A stretch of 64,000 nucleotides of DNA from Staphylococcus sp. Marseille-Q5304 (GTDB lineage: Bacteria > Bacillota > Bacilli > Staphylococcales > Staphylococcaceae), in the NCBI RefSeq assembly GCF_943737015.1, contig NZ_CALSFP010000001.1:434001-498000 (forward strand). Direction: 5' to 3'. Made by a program: the position numbers and the translations under genes. Under the pieces are notes generated by a model. It did not search any database. It had not been told where the DNA came from and worked only from the letters and a program-made list of their open reading frames with translations. Positions 59,946-64,000 of this stretch are shown here, piece by piece (the stretch's first letter is position 1; every line of letters starts with the position of its first letter).

Positions 59946-61144
59946 GTAGCCCTAAAACACTACAACCAAAATTATCATTGAGTGATTTGTATGATTCAAA
60001 TGTAGTTTATTCTTCTCGTCCGTCTTATTTAGCGAATCCATGGTTGGAAGCTGAGGAACATCAGTCTAATTTTTTAACAGCACGTGAATTAATCATTGCA
60101 AACCAACTACCCGTCATTGTGCATAAAGCAAGTGTGACAGATAAAATCCAACAATTATTTGAAATGATAGGTAAAGATATGCCTGAAAATATTTATTCAT
60201 TTGAAGATCGACAAACATATGAACGTTTGCTTAAAGATATTGCACACACTCAAAATAAAAAAATATATTTCCAATATATACATGAAGAATCGGTCGTGAA
60301 TAAAAAACATTACGCATTAGACAAGGACATTTTTGTTGCGTTAAATAATAAATCACGCATACCAGAGTGGACGAATTTTAAGCATTTACCTAAAAGAGAA
60401 ATCGTAAAGATGGAGGAATTCGAAACAAAAATTAAGGAATGGGACTTTCCTTTCGTTTTAAAACCTGGCGATGAATTACCAACAGCAGGTGGTTATGGTG
60501 TGATGATTTGTTACAACAACACAGATTTAGCAAAGGCTAAAGCACGTATTAAGAAAGCTGAAGATGCAACCCAAACGATGATTATTGAACAAATGATTGA
60601 AGCGGTAGCAAATTACTGTGTACAATTTGCATACTCTGAGCAAAGAGGCATACAATACATCGGAACTTCTGAGCAACTCACTGACAAATATGGACATTAT
60701 AACGGCAATCACAATTCTATAGATGTTCCTGAAAAAGTTATTCAAGCTGGTAGAGAAATTATGGAAATTGGCGTTTCTAAAGGTTACTTTGGTGTTGCAG
60801 GCTTTGACTTGCTATTAGATAAAAATGGGGATATCTTTGCAATCGATTTAAATTTCAGACAAAATGGTTCAACGAGTATGCTCTTATTAGAGCCGTTATT
60901 AACTCAAGGTTTCCATAAGTTTTACAGTTATATCGCACCTTGTGATAACACGCATTTCTTCAATACAATAAAGAAATATGTCGCACGAGGTGTATTGTTA
61001 CCTCTGTCTTATTATGACGGTGATTGGTATAAAGATGATGATGTTAAATCGCGTTTTGGTTGTATATGGCATGCTGAAAATCAAGCAGAGGTAGAAAAGT
61101 TAGAAAGACAATTTTTAAAAGAATTAAATGCAAATAACAAGTAA
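59942..61144 (+). CDS. ATP-grasp domain protein, function unknown
   Basis: A 400-residue protein with an ATP-grasp fold. The nucleotide loop is FPFVLKPGDELPTAGGYGV (about residues 166-184), followed by TMIIEQMIEA, GVAGFDLLLDKNG and the metal-binding FAIDLNFRQNGST (about 302-314). It contains the D-x-N-x-R motif of carboxylate-amine ligases. It overlaps an M20 amidohydrolase gene by four bases, so the pair may make and break the same amide bond. Start MSSPKTLQPK. The substrate is unknown and I would not assign a specific ligase. Confidence 0.78.
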   Translation: MSSPKTLQPKLSLSDLYDSNVVYSSRPSYLANPWLEAEEHQSNFLTARELIIANQLPVIVHKASVTDKIQQLFEMIGKDMPENIYSFEDRQTYERLLKDIAHTQNKKIYFQYIHEESVVNKKHYALDKDIFVALNNKSRIPEWTNFKHLPKREIVKMEEFETKIKEWDFPFVLKPGDELPTAGGYGVMICYNNTDLAKAKARIKKAEDATQTMIIEQMIEAVANYCVQFAYSEQRGIQYIGTSEQLTDKYGHYNGNHNSIDVPEKVIQAGREIMEIGVSKGYFGVAGFDLLLDKNGDIFAIDLNFRQNGSTSMLLLEPLLTQGFHKFYSYIAPCDNTHFFNTIKKYVARGVLLPLSYYDGDWYKDDDVKSRFGCIWHAENQAEVEKLERQFLKELNANNK

Positions 61145-61284
61145 TATCTATTTAATTGTAAATAATTAACAATTAAAGTAATTTAAAAAATAAATGAATA
61201 CAGTAAATCACTAATTGACGCGTATAGTTGTGTCGTTTATATTTTCAATGTAAGCAAATTTAAAAATGAATAGAAGGTGTAAAC

Positions 61285-61950
61285 ATGTCTTACAAAGAAA
61301 GTTCATTTTTCAAAGATATTTTAGTGAATGAAGTTTTTTATGTAGCAGTAAAATCTAAAGAGCTCGTGCGAGTTGAACGTGATGGGAAAAACGTTGTTAT
61401 AGCATGGTCAGACAAAACAATGGCAAAAACATATTTAGAACAAGAAGATGTGGACGTCGACAAGATTAAAAGACTAGATGTCGATCGCTTTGTGACGTAT
61501 GAGCTAGATGATTTCTTCACAAAAGATGAAGAGATTTTAATGAATCCAACATCAAAAAATGACGGGGAATTTATTAATATTTATAAAGCGACAAATGAAC
61601 TTATGTCAGATTTAGATAATGTTCGTGTGAAAGAGTTTGTCAAAGATGTAGCTAAAGATGATTTAGTATTTGGTTTAACTAACAAAAATCAAAACCAATT
61701 CATTATGATTAGCGATGAAACACATCAACGTCCACAAATTATGCCTGTTTGGAGTATTAAAAGTAGAGCTGAAAAAGTACGAAACGCAGACTTTGAAGAA
61801 TGTGATTTAATAGAAGTTGAAGGCGAAGTTTTCGGTGAATGGCTTGATAACTTAAGAGATGATGATAAAGCAGTAGCCATTGATTTGAAACCAGGCGTTA
61901 TTGGGACAGTAGTATCGGCGCAAAAGTTAGCTGATCAACTTACGTTTTAA
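61285..61950 (+). CDS. DUF2750 domain protein (two tandem units)
   Basis: A 221-residue acidic soluble protein. Two similar halves, about residues 1-100 (FYVAVKSKELVRVERDGKNVVIAWSD) and 110-221 (LVFGLTNKNQNQFIMISDETHQRPQIMPVWS), look like repeats of the DUF2750 fold. Each goes through a tryptophan-ending strand pair and then a conserved acidic block. No function is known for the family. AGAAGGTG precedes the ATG. It is convergent with coaW and shares a terminator. Confidence 0.72.
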   Translation: MSYKESSFFKDILVNEVFYVAVKSKELVRVERDGKNVVIAWSDKTMAKTYLEQEDVDVDKIKRLDVDRFVTYELDDFFTKDEEILMNPTSKNDGEFINIYKATNELMSDLDNVRVKEFVKDVAKDDLVFGLTNKNQNQFIMISDETHQRPQIMPVWSIKSRAEKVRNADFEECDLIEVEGEVFGEWLDNLRDDDKAVAIDLKPGVIGTVVSAQKLADQLTF

Positions 61951-62009
61951 TAAAAAAGCGATTGTAATTTGAAGCTATAATTAAACAAAAAGAATTTGGG
62001 AATTTAGAA

Positions 62010-62053
62010 AAACCACCTTACAAGTTTCATTAATCTTGTGAGGTGGCTTTTTA
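62010..62053. terminator. Terminator between the DUF2750 gene and coaW
   Basis: CCACCTTACAAG / CTTGTGAGGTGG (one mismatch) followed by CTTTTTAT. Confidence 0.8.
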
Positions 62054-62059
62054 TATTAA

Positions 62060-62863
62060 TTATTTAGATAGATGTATAGAGCCTAGTGCACCTGAGAATG
62101 CGCCATGTTCGATATAGTATGGTGTAAAACCGCGTAACACTGTATAATTTTCAACGACTTCACGTAATAATTGGTTGTTGCTAAAAGATGAACCGATATA
62201 GGCTACATTTTTCGTTTGATACTCTCTTGCTAATGTAATTGCCATCGTCGTAACAACTTCACCGACGACACCGATAACTGAGGCTAATTTATCTGCATCA
62301 GTGAAAGTTTTATCTAAATGATGTAATACATGTCCAAAGTTTGCGGCAGTTAAATCCCCAGAGATAGGTGGCTCACTACCTTGATATACATGTTTAACCT
62401 TTAAATCTATAATTTCACGATCGCCTTGTTGTGCGAGGTTCGTCAATTGTGTGTAATCATCAATTCCAGTTAATAAATAACCTAACCCTTGAATCATACC
62501 TCCACCAGTACCAACGCCGCCTACACGTTGCTGAGATTTACCATCTGTATAATGTAGTGATGTCCCTGTTCCTACATTTGCAAATATGTAATCAGTTAAA
62601 TGATGACCTTGTTCGTTTAACAACATTTCTAACCCTTTTGATGATGCGTCAAACTCGACGTGAACATTGGATGCACAATCAAGTTTGCTACTAATTGAAG
62701 CGGCTTGCCCACCTGTTAAGTTAATATCTTCACATTGTTGTTGGTTCAACCAGTTGATAACTTTATCTATTTCAGTCGTAAGCATAGTTTCATACTGGCG
62801 TTCACCATTATGTTCTTTAACAATTTTAATAAGCGTTCCACCAGCATCGACACCAATTTTCAT
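62060..62863 (-). CDS. coaW: Type II pantothenate kinase
   Basis: A 267-residue ASKHA-fold kinase for the first step of coenzyme A synthesis. The N terminus [16 protein letters not shown] is the phosphate loop. [13 protein letters not shown] ([13 protein letters not shown]), [16 protein letters not shown] and [18 protein letters not shown] follow. Type II enzymes are characteristic of staphylococci and insensitive to feedback by CoA. AGGAGGC lies before the ATG. It is monocistronic. Confidence 0.94.
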   Translation of the reverse strand: MKIGVDAGGTLIKIVKEHNGERQYETMLTTEIDKVINWLNQQQCEDINLTGGQAASISSKLDCASNVHVEFDASSKGLEMLLNEQGHHLTDYIFANVGTGTSLHYTDGKSQQRVGGVGTGGGMIQGLGYLLTGIDDYTQLTNLAQQGDREIIDLKVKHVYQGSEPPISGDLTAANFGHVLHHLDKTFTDADKLASVIGVVGEVVTTMAITLAREYQTKNVAYIGSSFSNNQLLREVVENYTVLRGFTPYYIEHGAFSGALGSIHLSK

Positions 62864-62956
62864 TTGATAGCCTCCTAGAATGATTTTACATTACATCTAA
62901 TAATATAATAAAATAGAGAAAAATCAACACGAAATTGTAAAGGGAGCGATAGGTAA

Positions 62957-63325
62957 ATGATTCAATTAAGTCCATTTATTAAAGTGAACGATGTAGAGGA
63001 AGCTGTTAATTTTTATAAAAATGCGTTTGGCGGGGAAATAAAGAAATTAAACGAAACGAATGGTCATTTATTACATGCTGAATTACATGTAAATGAAACA
63101 ATCGTTATTCACATTTCAAGTACATATGGACGTGAATGGAGTAATGACAATACGAATGTGATTTTAACATTTGATAACTTAGATGAACAAAAGCAAACGT
63201 ATGAAGCATTAAGTGAAGCGGGCGATCCACACATGCCACTTGAAAAAACTTTCTTTAATGCGATGCATGGACAAGTTAAAGATAAGTATGAAGTGAACTG
63301 GTTAATGAATTGCTTTTTAAATTAA
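62957..63325 (+). CDS. VOC family protein (PhnB-like, glyoxalase/bleomycin-resistance fold)
   Basis: A 122-residue protein with paired beta-alpha-beta units: PFIKVNDVEEAVNFYKNAFGGEIKKL (about residues 6-31), then LHAELHVNETIVIHIS, and a C-terminal KTFFNAMHGQVKDKYEVNWLMN. This is the PhnB/DUF1428-like branch of the vicinal oxygen chelate superfamily. Metal dependence and substrate are unknown. GGGAGCGATAGG precedes the ATG. A GNAT acetyltransferase gene follows after 75 bases. Confidence 0.82.
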   Translation: MIQLSPFIKVNDVEEAVNFYKNAFGGEIKKLNETNGHLLHAELHVNETIVIHISSTYGREWSNDNTNVILTFDNLDEQKQTYEALSEAGDPHMPLEKTFFNAMHGQVKDKYEVNWLMNCFLN

Positions 63326-63400
63326 TGATGCTTAATAAATGGAATATTTATGATAACTTGGGGTATTGATAGATTATTAAATTAAACTAGGGGATTGACG

Positions 63401-64000
63401 ATGTTGATAAAAAAACAATTCGAAGATATAACAGTTCAACCATATGAGGAAAATTTTAAAGAAGCGTTATTGGGATTTAAACTTAATGAACGTCAACAGA
63501 TTTACTCTTCGTTGCCAAAAGATGTACTAGATGATGCATTAAATGATGAAAATAGAATTCCAAATGTTGCCTTAAACGACCAAGGGGAAGTTGTAGGTTT
63601 CTTTGTACTACATAAACATTATCAACATGAAGGTTATGAAACGCCTAATCATGTCGTGTATGTGCGTTCTTTATCTGTAAATGAAAAATACCAAGGTCAT
63701 GGGTATGGAACAAAGATGATGATGTATTTACCTCAATATGTTCAAGCTTTGTTCCCAGATTTTAACCACCTTTATCTTGTCGTAGACGCTGAAAATACTG
63801 GTGCATGGAACGTTTATGAACGCGCAGGTTTTATGCATACGGCAACCAAGGAAGAGGGGCCATTAGGTAAAGAAAGACTTTACTACTTAGATTTAGATTC
63901 TAAATATGTATCGTCATTAAAGCTTATGCCCAATGAGGAAGCAACACCTTATGATATTTATATTATAGATTTGATTAAAGATAATGAAAAAGTTGGTTTT
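63401..64000 (+). CDS. GNAT family acetyltransferase (3' end cut off)
   Basis: A frame starts at ATG 63401 and is open to the window end (200 codons). The sequence shows the GNAT core: VRSLSVNEKYQGHGYGTKMM (motif A, acetyl-CoA loop Q/RxxGxG/A, about residues 101-120) and LVVDAENTGAWNVYERAGFM (motif B, about 142-161). It transfers an acetyl group to an amine substrate. The extra C-terminal extension after about residue 180 continues outside the window, so a second domain cannot be excluded. No strong ribosome site is seen: only AGGGGAT ten bases upstream. Confidence 0.8.
   Translation, partial: MLIKKQFEDITVQPYEENFKEALLGFKLNERQQIYSSLPKDVLDDALNDENRIPNVALNDQGEVVGFFVLHKHYQHEGYETPNHVVYVRSLSVNEKYQGHGYGTKMMMYLPQYVQALFPDFNHLYLVVDAENTGAWNVYERAGFMHTATKEEGPLGKERLYYLDLDSKYVSSLKLMPNEEATPYDIYIIDLIKDNEKVGF

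Overview
The window is a chromosomal segment of a coagulase-negative Staphylococcus. The AT-rich DNA, the 16S rRNA sequence and a gene order recognisable from S. aureus (opuD-amaP-asp23, sfa, hts, sdrM-sepA, rocF-cdaA-cdaR-glmM, mtl, glmS, deo-luxS) all point there. The 16S gene looks closest to the S. saprophyticus/cohnii/xylosus group, but I cannot fix the species by eye. I see no prophage, insertion sequence, CRISPR array or plasmid gene.

Layout. 1-5.4 kb: two medium-chain dehydrogenase/reductases, a betaine-type BCCT transporter and the amaP/DUF2273/asp23 envelope-stress operon behind a sigma-B-like promoter. 5.5-14.7 kb: the complete staphyloferrin A system, with biosynthesis and export genes sfaD/sfaA-sfaB-sfaC reading out of a shared Fur-controlled divergent promoter, then the uptake operon htsABC with its own Fur box. 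14.8-22 kb: membrane and housekeeping genes, including a heme-degrading monooxygenase, a UDP-sugar pyrophosphorylase, a hemolysin III homologue and the multidrug efflux genes sdrM and sepA. 22.2-29.3 kb: an Mrp-type Fe-S carrier, then a complete rRNA operon (16S, tRNA-Ile, 23S, 5S) with tandem promoters, followed by six tRNAs (Asn, Glu, Val, Tyr, Gln, Lys).

29.5-41.3 kb: arginase; cdaA-cdaR-glmM (c-di-AMP and cell-wall precursor synthesis); the mannitol PTS operon mtlA-mtlR-mtlF-mtlD on the minus strand; and glmS preceded by a glmS ribozyme. 41.5-53.3 kb: assorted conserved genes, the zinc regulator/exporter pair czrA-czrB (czrB carries a frameshift), phosphomannose isomerase, an EVE-domain protein with a McrB-like tail, ribokinase and a PerR-type dps gene. 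53.4-64 kb: the nucleoside salvage genes deoD/deoC-pdp-deoB, luxS, an M20 amidohydrolase/ATP-grasp pair, type II pantothenate kinase, a VOC protein and a GNAT acetyltransferase cut off by the window end.

Main threads. Iron: two Fur-box regions command export, synthesis and re-import of one siderophore, and a heme-degrading enzyme lies nearby. Amino-sugar flow: glmS with its metabolite-sensing ribozyme and glmM feed cell-wall precursors. Metal homeostasis: czrA has a perfect palindromic operator, while the czrB frame is interrupted exactly at a U UUU UUA slippery heptamer. The least-described items are that czrB frameshift, the EVE-EVE protein with a degenerate McrB-like AAA+ domain, the M20/ATP-grasp module and a possible small RNA near 48.2 kb.
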